Assembly: GCF_004364345.1 (NCBI RefSeq)
Contig: NZ_SOCA01000003.1
Location: 248,001 to 312,000, forward strand
Direction of reading: 5' to 3'
Length of the DNA stretch: 64,000 bases
Source of the DNA: Prosthecobacter fusiformis
GTDB taxonomy: Bacteria; Verrucomicrobiota; Verrucomicrobiia; Verrucomicrobiales; Verrucomicrobiaceae
Under the pieces are notes generated by a model that ran no database searches, was not told the origin of the DNA, and worked only from the letters and a program-made list of their open reading frames with translations. Within the stretch, counting starts at the first letter, position 1; every line of letters starts with the position of its first letter. Made by a program: the position numbers and the translations under genes. Below, in pieces: positions 55,156-63,659 of this stretch.

Positions 55156-56256
55156 ATGCCGCGTTTTATCCGTCTCGCCTTTATTGCCGGACTCCTTTGT
55201 CTTCCTTCGTTCGCCGCCGAAAGCACCCGGGTCATCCTGGATGAAATCAGCGTCAAAAACCTGCGCCTTGAAACCGTCGAAACTGAAGAAGCCTCTTTTG
55301 AGGAAACCATCTTTTCGTTAGGCCATCTGGAGATCCTCCCTGGGCGTAAGGCCGTCGTCAGCAGCCGTATTGCTGGGCGAGCCTTCAGTGTCCTCGCCCT
55401 TCCAGACCAGCAGGTGGAGGAAGGGGATGAACTCGTCTGGGTGGAAAGCCGTCAGCCGGGTGATCCACCGCCCACCATCATGCTGCCCGCGCCCATGGCC
55501 GGCCTCATTTCAAAAGTGGATATCTCTCAAGGCCAGCCCATCACCCCGGATCAGGCCCTCATCGAAATCGTGGACATGGAAACGCTCGAGGCCGCCGCGC
55601 AGGTGCCTGAGCATCTGGCGGGGCGGTTGGAAAAAGGCCAGATCGCCCGTATTCGCTTGCCTGCTTTTCCAGACAAGGTCTTCGAGGCCAAACTCGCCCA
55701 TATCGGTGCCTATGCCGACGAGAAAAACGGCACCGTCGAAGCCGCCTTCCACTTATCCAATGAAGACCTTCTTTTGCGTCCAGGCATGAGGGCAGAATTC
55801 ACCATCGTCACCCGTCTCCGTGAAGGTGTGACCGTCATCCCCAGTGCTGCCCTCCAGGGTGATAGCATCAACCGCTTTGTGTTCGTCAAAGATTTCGAAC
55901 TCGCCAATGCCTTCGTTAAAGCTTCTGTCGTCATCGGCCAAACAAACGATACGTTCGTGGAGGTCATCAGCGGTCTCTTGCCCGGTGATGAAGTGGTTAC
56001 CCAGGGCGCTTATGCCCTCGCCTTCGCCGGTGGTGGCACCACCAGTCTCAAAGAAGCCCTTGATGCCGCCCATGGACATGAGCACAACGAGGACGGCACC
56101 GAGAGAAAAGAATCCGCCGCCGAAGACCACGATCACGACCATGAAAGCGAAAGTTCGTCATGGAATGAACTGACTCTCCTCTTCGCCGCCAGCACCGCTT
56201 TGCTGCTGGTCCTTCTGGCCCTGGTTTCATGGAAGCGCAACTCATCCATTTCCTAG
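55156..56256 (+). CDS. RND efflux periplasmic adaptor with C-terminal membrane helix
   Basis: 366 residues, a CusB/CzcB-type membrane fusion protein with a signal peptide (LAFIAGLLCLPSFAA). The lipoyl/barrel-hybrid core contains VVSSRIAGRAFSVLALPDQQVEEGD and IMLPAPMAGLISKVDISQGQP. The end has His clusters (HGHEHNEDG, DHDHDHESE) and then a hydrophobic helix (LTLLFAASTALLLVLLALVSW) with a basic tail. A C-terminal transmembrane anchor is unusual for an adaptor. The RND pump gene begins four bases after its stop. Confidence 0.88.
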   Translation: MPRFIRLAFIAGLLCLPSFAAESTRVILDEISVKNLRLETVETEEASFEETIFSLGHLEILPGRKAVVSSRIAGRAFSVLALPDQQVEEGDELVWVESRQPGDPPPTIMLPAPMAGLISKVDISQGQPITPDQALIEIVDMETLEAAAQVPEHLAGRLEKGQIARIRLPAFPDKVFEAKLAHIGAYADEKNGTVEAAFHLSNEDLLLRPGMRAEFTIVTRLREGVTVIPSAALQGDSINRFVFVKDFELANAFVKASVVIGQTNDTFVEVISGLLPGDEVVTQGAYALAFAGGGTTSLKEALDAAHGHEHNEDGTERKESAAEDHDHDHESESSSWNELTLLFAASTALLLVLLALVSWKRNSSIS

Positions 56257-56260
56257 CCCC

Positions 56261-59200
56261 ATGCTGAACCGCCTCATCCTCTGGTCCCTCCACCATCGGG
56301 CCATCATCATCGGTGCCAGTATCCTCCTGCTCGTCATGGGAGCACGTACCGTCACGCAGCTTCCTGTGGAAGTTTTGCCAGACCTCACCAAGCCCACGGT
56401 CACCATCCTCACGGAGGCCCCCGGCCTCGCTCCCGAAGAGGTAGAAGCCCTCATCACCCAGCCCATTGAAAGCGCCCTCATGGGGGTTGCGGGCTTGACT
56501 CGTCTTCGCTCCACTTCGGACATCTCCTTGTCTCTCGTCTTCGCCGAGTTTGCTTGGGGTACAGACATCTATCGCGCGCGCCAATTTGTGCAGGAGCGGC
56601 TTGCGGGTGCCCGCTCCACCTTGCCTCCGGATACACAACCTTTCCTCACCCCCGTCGCCTCTTTGATGGGAGAAATCCTCCTTGTAGGCGTCCGCAGTAC
56701 CGATGTAAAAGTCCCCGCCATGGAAGTGCGCAGCCTGGCCGACTGGACCATCCGCCGCCGCTTGCAGGCCATTCCCGGCATTGCTGAAGTGCTCAACATG
56801 GGCGGTGGCGTGAAGCAGGTACAGATCCAGCCAGACCCTCTCAAGATGCAGGCCCACGGGGTCACCTTTGAGGATCTGGAGCGTGCCGCACGCGAGTCCG
56901 CCACCAATACCACCGGCGGTTTCCTCAACTCGGGCCCCCGTGAAATCATGGTTAGAAACCTCGCCATGACTGTGCAGTTGGATGACTTCTCCCGCACCGT
57001 CCTTCGTCATGCCGATGACCGCATCGTCACCATTGGCGATGTCGCGCAGGTTGTTTGGGGTGTCGAACCCATGCGTGGAGATGCCAGTGTCAACGGCACT
57101 CGCGGCGTCATCATGAGCGTTACCAAAGCCCCCGGCTTTGACACCCTCACTCTCACCGGCGAGATCGAAAAAGCCATTGAGGAGCTGAAGCCCACCTTGC
57201 CAGCCGGAGTCGAGGCCGTGGTGCTTTTTCGCCAGGCAGATTTCATCGAGCACGCCATCGGCAATCTTCAGGAGGCCATTCGCGATGGTGCCATCATGGT
57301 CACCATCGTCATCTTTCTCTTCCTGCTGAATGCCCGCACCACCTTCATCACCCTCATGGCCATGCCGCTTTCGTTTGCCATCACCATTCTCGCATTCAAG
57401 GCACTCGGCATCAGTGTCAATAGCATGACCCTCGGCGGTCTGGCCGTGGCCATCGGCATGGTGGTGGACGATGCCATCGTGGATGTTGAAAACGTCTGGC
57501 GCCGTCTCCGGCAGGGTGGTTCGGCCTCTCCTCTCTCCATCATCGCCTCCGCTTCCGGGGAGGTCAGAAACTCCATCCTCTATGCCACCGTGCTCATCAT
57601 TTTGGTCTTCCTTCCATTGTTAGGCCTCAGCGGGGTGGAAGGCCGCCTCTTCGGCCCCATCGCCATGGCCACCATCCTGTCCATGCTGGCCTCCTTCATC
57701 GTATCACTGTCAGTTATACCGGTGCTTTGTTCACTGTTGCTAAAACCAAAGGCCGGCCAGCAACACCACGAAGGTCGCTTCACCTCCGGCTTCAAATGGT
57801 TGCTGAAGAAAACCATCCTCCGCTTCAGCCTCAGCCAGCCCTTCCTGGTCATCGGCGTCACCCTCATGCTGCTCCTGGCTGCGGCCATGCTTTATCCGCG
57901 CATGGGAAAAGATTTCCTTCCCGCTTTCCAGGAGGAGACTGCCCTCGTCTCCATGACCGCTGCCCCCGGATCCTCTCTGGATGAAACCAACCGCATGGCA
58001 GATATTGTCGAAGCCCTCATCATGCAGGTGCCGGAAGTCCGCCAGGTCGGTCGCCGACTGGGTCGAGCTGAACGCGGAGACCATGTCGTCCCCATCAGCT
58101 CAGCCGAAATGGATGTGGACTTTCGTGCCACCTCGGGACGGACTCGCGCGGAGATTTTGGAGGACATCCGCACCCGCATCCGCAGCGTGCCTGGCACCTT
58201 CAGTGTCCTCACCGGTCCCCTGGCGGACCGCATCGGCCACATGCTCAGCGGCGTCTCCGCCCCCGTGGCCATCAAGGTCTTCGGGCCGGATCTGGAAACC
58301 CTGCGCTCCCTTGGCACCCAGGTGCAGACCCTGGCCAAAACCATCCCTGGATTTGAAGATGCCAAGCTCGACCAGCAATCCCTCATCCCCCAGCTCCGCA
58401 TCGAGGCCGACCGCCACCGCGCCGCCGCTTATGGCGTCACCCCTGGCCGTCTCAATGAAATTCTCTCAGCTCTGATCGGTGGTCAAAACGTCGCGGAACT
58501 TCGTGATGGTCAGCGCTCCATCGGTCTCGCCATCCGTCTCCCGGCCGCCTTGCGCGATTCCCCCGACAAGATAGCCAGCCTTCCCATCGAGACCGCACGC
58601 GGCCCCGGTATCCCCCTGCGCCTCGTCGCCCAGGTTCGTGAGGCCAAAGGCCCCAATGCCATCCAGCGTGAAGGCACTCAGCGTCGCTTCGTCATCAGCA
58701 TCAAGCCCACCGCTCGCGATGTCGGCGCACTCGTCGCCCGGCTTCAGCAACAGATCGCTGAAAAAGTGAAACTGCCTGAAGGTTACTTCATCAGTTATGA
58801 AGGGGAGTTCCAGGCGCAGCAGGAGGCCTCGCAGCGCATCCTCATTCTCTTCGGCGTCGTCCTGCTCATCATCGTCTTTCTCCTCTGGGGATATTTCCGC
58901 AGTTTCGTACTCGCCTGTCAGGTCTTGTTGAATCTTCCCCTCGCACTCATGGGTAGCCTGGCCCTCACCTGGCTGCTCGTGGGCAATATCAGCATCGCCA
59001 CCCTCGTCGGTTTCATCGCCGTCGGCGGCGTCGCCGCACGCAATGGCATCATGATGCTCAGCCATTACCTGCATCTCATGAAGCATGAGGGGGAAGTTTT
59101 CAGCCGCTCCATGATCGAGCGGGGCACTCTGGAGCGCCTCGTCCCCGTCACCATGACGGCCCTCAGTGCTGGCATCGCCCTCATCCCTCTCGTCCTCGCC

Positions 59201-59368
59201 GCCGGCGAGCCAGGAAAGGAAATTCTTCACCCCGTCGCCGTTTGCATCGTCGGGGGTCTCATCAGCAGCACATTGCTGGATTTTGCCGTCACCCCAGCCG
59301 TATTCTCCGTCTTCGGACGGCGTGCGGCAGATAAAGCTTTGCGCCTGGCAGCCCCAGCCGCTCATTAA
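56261..59368 (+). CDS. RND heavy-metal efflux pump (CusA/CzcA family)
   Basis: 1035 residues, the usual size for an inner-membrane RND pump. It has two large periplasmic loops and about twelve transmembrane helices; VVDDAIVDVENVWRRL lies in the proton-relay helix TM4, and the second half contains GFIAVGGVAARNGIMM. The Asp residues in the TM4 segment are required for proton coupling. The Cus/Czc branch exports Cu/Ag or Co/Zn/Cd; which metal cannot be read from the sequence alone. It follows the adaptor gene by four bases. Confidence 0.93.
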   Translation: MLNRLILWSLHHRAIIIGASILLLVMGARTVTQLPVEVLPDLTKPTVTILTEAPGLAPEEVEALITQPIESALMGVAGLTRLRSTSDISLSLVFAEFAWGTDIYRARQFVQERLAGARSTLPPDTQPFLTPVASLMGEILLVGVRSTDVKVPAMEVRSLADWTIRRRLQAIPGIAEVLNMGGGVKQVQIQPDPLKMQAHGVTFEDLERAARESATNTTGGFLNSGPREIMVRNLAMTVQLDDFSRTVLRHADDRIVTIGDVAQVVWGVEPMRGDASVNGTRGVIMSVTKAPGFDTLTLTGEIEKAIEELKPTLPAGVEAVVLFRQADFIEHAIGNLQEAIRDGAIMVTIVIFLFLLNARTTFITLMAMPLSFAITILAFKALGISVNSMTLGGLAVAIGMVVDDAIVDVENVWRRLRQGGSASPLSIIASASGEVRNSILYATVLIILVFLPLLGLSGVEGRLFGPIAMATILSMLASFIVSLSVIPVLCSLLLKPKAGQQHHEGRFTSGFKWLLKKTILRFSLSQPFLVIGVTLMLLLAAAMLYPRMGKDFLPAFQEETALVSMTAAPGSSLDETNRMADIVEALIMQVPEVRQVGRRLGRAERGDHVVPISSAEMDVDFRATSGRTRAEILEDIRTRIRSVPGTFSVLTGPLADRIGHMLSGVSAPVAIKVFGPDLETLRSLGTQVQTLAKTIPGFEDAKLDQQSLIPQLRIEADRHRAAAYGVTPGRLNEILSALIGGQNVAELRDGQRSIGLAIRLPAALRDSPDKIASLPIETARGPGIPLRLVAQVREAKGPNAIQREGTQRRFVISIKPTARDVGALVARLQQQIAEKVKLPEGYFISYEGEFQAQQEASQRILILFGVVLLIIVFLLWGYFRSFVLACQVLLNLPLALMGSLALTWLLVGNISIATLVGFIAVGGVAARNGIMMLSHYLHLMKHEGEVFSRSMIERGTLERLVPVTMTALSAGIALIPLVLAAGEPGKEILHPVAVCIVGGLISSTLLDFAVTPAVFSVFGRRAADKALRLAAPAAH

Positions 59369-59398
59369 AAACACACAGCCCAAAATAGAACCAAAACC

Positions 59399-59830
59399 AT
59401 GAAAAGAACCTTCCTTACCACCCTCATCCTCGCCGCCACCACCAGCCTTCTTCTGGCTCACGGTGGCGTCGAGCTCGGCCCCAATGGCGGCCGCATCCTC
59501 GAATTCAGCAAAGACGAAACCATGCACGGCGAGGTTACCGTCAAAGACGGCAAGTTCAACATCGCTCTCCTCGACAAAGACATGAAGCCCGTCTCCCTCG
59601 ACAAACAGGAGATCACCGTCAGCACCGGCGACCGCGACAAGCCCACCCGCCTCACCGTGGAAAAAGATAAAAAAGGCTTCTCCCTCCCCGTCGTCGCCGA
59701 AGGCCAGTGGCTCATCGTCCAATACCGCTCCAGCCCTGACGCCAAACCCATCACCGCCCGCATGAACTACGACACCGGAATTTGCTCCGGCTGCAACAAA
59801 GCCGAGTGGCTCTGCCAGTGCAAAGACTGA
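59399..59830 (+). CDS. Exported small Cys protein of the metal block
   Basis: 143 residues with a signal peptide (FLTTLILAATTSLLLA). The mature part begins HGGVELGPNGGRIL and has a beta-rich core; the end carries CSGCNKAEWLCQCKD, a CxxC followed by CxC. That tail looks like a metal ligand set. The gene lies 30 bases after the RND pump and ends the operon. No family recognised. Confidence 0.7.
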   Translation: MKRTFLTTLILAATTSLLLAHGGVELGPNGGRILEFSKDETMHGEVTVKDGKFNIALLDKDMKPVSLDKQEITVSTGDRDKPTRLTVEKDKKGFSLPVVAEGQWLIVQYRSSPDAKPITARMNYDTGICSGCNKAEWLCQCKD

Positions 59831-59843
59831 GTCTTGAATGAAG

Positions 59844-59900
59844 ACCGGAAAGGCAGGTAGCAGTCGATAAACATGTCCTGCCTTTCCCGGTTTTGATTTT
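59844..59900 (+). terminator. Terminator of the metal-efflux operon
   Basis: ACCGGAAAGGCAGG (59844-59857) pairs with CCTGCCTTTCCCGG (59877-59890, one bulged C) around a 19-base loop, followed by TTTTGATTTT. It ends the rightward operon. Confidence 0.75.
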
Positions 59901-59910
59901 CGTAAACACT

Positions 59911-59948
59911 CCAAAAAAAACCCGCCGGAGATCACTCTCCGGCGGGTT
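59911..59948 (-). terminator. Strong terminator of the His-rich gene (leftward)
   Basis: AACCCGCCGGAGA (59919-59931) and TCTCCGGCGGGTT (59936-59948) form a 13-bp perfect stem with a four-base loop. On the minus strand the stem is followed by eight T residues (59918-59913 region of the A-run on the plus strand). It serves the gene at 59982. Confidence 0.9.
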
Positions 59949-59981
59949 GTTGGAGTTCCTCAAAAGAAACTCATTTCCTGA

Positions 59982-60314
59982 TTAACGCCTGCCAAAATCC
60001 AGATGAATGCCCGGAAGGCTGATGTGTCCGCGGCTGCCGCCATGGCCATGGCTGTCGTGATGCCCGTGCCCATGGCTGGAGCGGCAGCTATGGCTCACGG
60101 TGCGGTAGTCATACCGGGGATGACCATGGCGGTCACGGCCTGAATAAACGCGTTCACGATAAACCGGCGTGCGGCAGGAACCGCAGGTATGCGAATAGCT
60201 CCGGCTCGAATGTCCGTGGCCGGAATGGCCATGTGAATCGCGTGCCTGGGAGGTCGAAGGAACCAGCATGACAAAGCTGGTAGTCAGAGCCAGCAGGGTG
60301 AGGATCTTTTTCAT
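59982..60314 (-). CDS. His-rich secreted protein
   Basis: 110 residues. A signal peptide (LTLLALTTSFVMLVPSTSQA) is followed by a mature part that is very rich in His, Ser, Gly and Arg, with repeated HGH and SHGH units and several Cys (SHTCGSCRTPVY). It is a likely metal-binding secreted protein, next to metal-efflux genes on both sides. The ATG at 60314 is preferred to a longer frame without a signal-like start. Confidence 0.65.
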   Translation of the reverse strand: MKKILTLLALTTSFVMLVPSTSQARDSHGHSGHGHSSRSYSHTCGSCRTPVYRERVYSGRDRHGHPRYDYRTVSHSCRSSHGHGHHDSHGHGGSRGHISLPGIHLDFGRR

Positions 60315-60636
60315 AACAGTGTGGGGGTAGGTTTTGATTGATTGCCGCAGTTCAGCGGCGTGTAAGTCTGACGGGAAGCCTTTCCGGCTATTCATTGCCC
60401 ATGCATTTATTTCGCCTCATTCATGAAAACCTTCGGCCTCTCTGCCCTCACTGCGTTTGCCGAAAAATGGCGGCTGTGATGCCGCTTCAGGGAGGGAGCT
60501 CTATTGCTGTATCATTGGTTTGGCTGCGCTTTGTGGGAGTCCTCATCCCGCGCCGCTGAACATTATGGAGTCATTCATCTGTTTGTTAGGCGCCGCCATC
60601 ATCATGTTTGCACCACGGTCGTAACTTTTTTGTCCT

Positions 60637-62595
60637 ATGGAAGATCATTCACATTCACATTCGGGGAACAGCTCATGCGAGCATGGCCACGATGACACAC
60701 CTCTGCCACGCACCGCCCTGGTCACAGCCTCGGGGGCCTTGCTGGCTTTGGGCATGCTTTTACAGTGGCTCCAAGCCGGACCCTCCATGCTGCCGGTCAT
60801 CGCCTTTGCCTGCGCCACTTTGGCCGGCGGACTGCTCGTCTTCCCTGCGGCCTGGGGCGCATTAAAGAAAGGCCGCCTGGACATGAACGTCCTCATGACC
60901 GTCGCAGTCACCGGTGCCTGGCTGGTGGGGGAGGGGGCGGAAGGGGCCGCCGTCGTCTTTCTTTTCGCTCTCTCGGAACTGCTGGAATCCTGGAGCGTCG
61001 GTCGTGCCCGGCGCGCCATTGCTTCACTCCTCACCCTCACTCCAGAAACCGCCCTTGCCCGCCAGCCCGATGGTTCCTTTCATGAAACGCCCGTGGCCGA
61101 TGTATACGTGGACATGGAGATCCAGGTCAGCAGTGGTGAAAGCGTGCCTCTGGATGGCGAAGTCATTTCAGGCAGCTCATCGGTAAACCAGGCACCCATC
61201 ACGGGCGAGTCAGTGCCCGTGGATAAAAAGCCGGGAGATGTTGTCTATGCAGGCACCATCAATGGCGAGGGCTCTTTGAAAGTCCGCGTCACCAAAGCCG
61301 CAGGGGACACCACACTGGCCCGCATTATTCGCCTCGTCGCAGAGGCGGAAAGCCAGAAGGCACCCACCCAGCGCTTTGTGGATCGCTTTGCCCGCATCTA
61401 TACCCCGGCGGTTTTCGTGGTTGCATTGTTGGTTGGGCTACTGCCGCCATTGCTCCTGCATAGAGACTGGTCCGAATGGATTTATCGTGCATTGGTTTTC
61501 CTCGTCATTGCTTGTCCCTGTGCCCTTGTTATTTCCACCCCTGTATCCATTGTCTCCGGGCTCACCGCCCTCGCCAGACGTGGCGTCCTCATCAAAGGCG
61601 GAGCTTATCTCGAGGTGCTTGGAAAGCTGTGCGCGCTCGCCGTGGACAAAACAGGCACCATCACCCGTGGCCAGCCTCAGGTCACGGACATCATCACCTT
61701 GGGCGGCATGAGTGAGGAGGAGATTCTCCACCGTGCCGCCGCCATTGATTCACACTCCGCTCATCCCTTAGCCAGGGCAGTCGTCCAGGCTGCCCAGGCG
61801 CGGAACATTACCTGGCAGCAGGCGGGTGAATATCAGTCCGTCACCGGTCGCGGTGCCACTGCCATGATGGACGGGCACCCGCATTTCATCGGCAACCATC
61901 AGATGGCGCATGAAATGGGCGTCTGCAGCCCCGAGATCGAGAGCCGCCTTGCGGAGATTGAAGAACGCGGGGAATCCCTCGCCATCCTGGGGCATTCACC
62001 TCATGCAGGCTGCACCGGTGCTGTCCTCGGCATCATCAGCATTGGGGATACCATGCGCCCTGAGGTGCCTGAGGCACTGCGGCGTCTCCATGCCGCAGGT
62101 TTGAAAAAAGTCGTCATGCTCAGTGGTGACAATCAGCGTACTGCCGATGCCATCGCCCGCCTCGCCGGCATTGATGAAACCCATGGGGATCTCATGCCGG
62201 AGCAGAAGATCCAGCACATCCGCCGCCTCATGGAGGAGCATGGTTACGTCGGCATGATTGGCGATGGCGTCAATGATGCCCCCGCGCTCGCCCTTGCCAG
62301 TGTGGGCATCGCCATGGGTGCCGTCGGCAGCGATACCGCCATTGAGACCGCAGACATGGCCCTGATGAAGGATGATCTCACCCAGGTGGCGGATGCCATC
62401 ATTCTCGGCCGCCGGACCTTGCGCATCATCCAGTTCAATGTCGCCTTCGCCCTCGCAATAAAAGCGCTTTTCCTCATCCTTGCCTTCACCGGCCATACCA
62501 GCCTATGGCTCGCCATCCTCGCAGATACCGGAGCCACCCTCCTCGTCATCCTCAATTCCCTCCGCCTCCTCGGCCCAGAAATTAAATTCAAATAA
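60637..62595 (+). CDS. Zn/Cd/Pb-type P-type ATPase (ZntA-like)
   Basis: 652 residues, an inner-membrane ATPase that exports heavy-metal ions. It has CPC in TM6 (ACPCALVIST, Cys293 and Cys295), the phosphorylation motif DKTGT (Asp337), AxTGES (APITGESVPVD), and the hinge GDGVNDAPALA. In place of the usual N-terminal HMA domain there is a short His-rich segment (HSHSHSGNSSCEHGHDD). It therefore belongs to the ZntA-like type with a His-rich N-terminus. It closes the metal block. Confidence 0.93.
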   Translation: MEDHSHSHSGNSSCEHGHDDTPLPRTALVTASGALLALGMLLQWLQAGPSMLPVIAFACATLAGGLLVFPAAWGALKKGRLDMNVLMTVAVTGAWLVGEGAEGAAVVFLFALSELLESWSVGRARRAIASLLTLTPETALARQPDGSFHETPVADVYVDMEIQVSSGESVPLDGEVISGSSSVNQAPITGESVPVDKKPGDVVYAGTINGEGSLKVRVTKAAGDTTLARIIRLVAEAESQKAPTQRFVDRFARIYTPAVFVVALLVGLLPPLLLHRDWSEWIYRALVFLVIACPCALVISTPVSIVSGLTALARRGVLIKGGAYLEVLGKLCALAVDKTGTITRGQPQVTDIITLGGMSEEEILHRAAAIDSHSAHPLARAVVQAAQARNITWQQAGEYQSVTGRGATAMMDGHPHFIGNHQMAHEMGVCSPEIESRLAEIEERGESLAILGHSPHAGCTGAVLGIISIGDTMRPEVPEALRRLHAAGLKKVVMLSGDNQRTADAIARLAGIDETHGDLMPEQKIQHIRRLMEEHGYVGMIGDGVNDAPALALASVGIAMGAVGSDTAIETADMALMKDDLTQVADAIILGRRTLRIIQFNVAFALAIKALFLILAFTGHTSLWLAILADTGATLLVILNSLRLLGPEIKFK

Positions 62596-62700
62596 AACAA
62601 GACCATGAAACCCGTCCGGTGGGCCAGTAGGAGCTCATCGCCCAATACAAGGCGCAGAGCGTCCCGGAGGCCGGTCTAGCGATATACTTCAGAATTAACG

Positions 62701-62718
62701 TACGTCATATTTGACGTA
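62701..62718. promoter_or_regulatory. TACGTCA palindrome
   Basis: TACGTCA-TATT-TGACGTA is a perfect 7-bp inverted repeat with a 4-base spacer, about 105 bases after the P-type ATPase stop. It is the size of a dimeric regulator site. No T-run follows, so it is not a terminator. Confidence 0.4.
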
Positions 62719-62846
62719 TGTTTAGGGAAGGTGGCCATAGGACAGCATTTGCTGCCATCACTCCAGCCCCAATGGATTTGGAGGCCTTAAATTCACGAAA
62801 CGCGATCCATGCATATTAAAGAACCCGTTAAATAACTTTAACGCTC

Positions 62847-62901
62847 GAAATGAATTTATAAATTTCCTTAAATTCATTTCAGGCTTCAAATGAATTTAAG
62901 G
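62847..62901. repeat. Nested AT-rich inverted repeats
   Basis: GAAATGAATTTA (62847-62858) pairs with TAAATTCATTTC (62869-62880), and CCTTAAATTCATTT (62866-62879) pairs with AAATGAATTTAAGG (62888-62901). The central arm can therefore pair with either neighbour. A partial fourth copy (CCTTAAATTCA) lies near 62784. The structure could be a mutually exclusive switch or a multi-site operator. Confidence 0.6.
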
Positions 62902-63326
62902 ACTCCCGTTCACCCACCCGGTACCGCAGTCGCGAAGCGTCCCGGAGTGCGGCGCAGCGAGGCAAGAAGCAAGTCATTGCCTCGGCAGCGCCGCTGTTGT
63001 CGAAAACTCCACCCCCCCACCTGTATCCTGTCGAATTCACTCCTTCTGCATCTGTCGGGATTTTTCCAGTGAGGCAGTTTGCACCATGCCTGCACGGAAT
63101 CATTTCAGTCCCCACTCCGGGACAGTTTTTTCGGATGTTACCCCCCAGTTGGCTCACCGTCGCTTGCGCCCCACGGCCAGATACCGGATACTGCCTCTCA
63201 CCCGTCAGCCATCCGTGTCCTCGCCCTTGTCTGCTCCTTTCCAAAAGCAGACCGTCATGCCTCGGCTTCGGCAAAAGCGCAGCATTCTGCCAGGTGCTCA
63301 GATCAGCTTGCACGCAGACTGCACCC

Positions 63327-63515
63327 ATGGGGAAAGACCTCGGCACATCCCCAAAGACTCTCCCCATGGGGACAATGCGGGCACTCATGGGGAAAGGAAT
63401 CCCCATTGCAAATCATTGATTATCAACAAAATGAACCGCATTTTCCCCAAATGGGGAAAAATTGAAAATCATCCCCATTCCCCATTTCCCCCACCTTGCG
63501 GCCTGTTTTCCCCAT
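63327..63515. repeat. Cluster of nine TCCCCAT/ATGGGGA motifs
   Basis: The heptamer occurs forward at 63361, 63400, 63472, 63479 and 63509, and in reverse at 63327, 63366, 63387 and 63451. One forward and one reverse copy overlap as the palindrome TCCCCATGGGGA (63361-63372). Nine exact copies in 189 bases is far above chance. The cluster ends about 145 bases before the CysJ-like start. Confidence 0.7.
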
Positions 63516-63659
63516 CGGGTATAACCAGCTTTTCTGAATCCCTAACACCTCTGAATTCACACGATTACTCGACGAGAGCCTGATTTTGGCTAGTTTGTCT
63601 GCCCGCTACGCCCTGGCGTGACGGTTTTCAGTCCCACCCTCCTGCGAAATATCCCCGAA

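Larger units (their letters stand above)
62596..63659. other. Gene-free region with inverted repeats and a TCCCCAT cluster
   Basis: About 1.06 kb without a convincing gene: the open frames inside overlap in several frames, read Pro/Arg/His-rich and match no family I know. It contains a TACGTCA palindrome (62701-62718), a nest of TTAAATTCATTT inverted repeats (62847-62901), a CGAGGCAA/TTGCCTCG pair (62958-62984) and nine copies of TCCCCAT in either orientation (63327-63515). It separates the metal block from the CysJ-like gene. Confidence 0.6.

Noticed and set aside
58466..59935. 489-codon leftward frame opposite the RND pump and small Cys protein
   Set aside because: Antisense to well-supported genes; sequence is low-complexity Gly/Asp/Glu.
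62879..63583. Several overlapping open frames on both strands in the 62.9-63.6 kb spacer
   Set aside because: They overlap each other in different frames, are Pro/Arg/His-rich and owe much of their length to the repeated TCCCCAT sequences.
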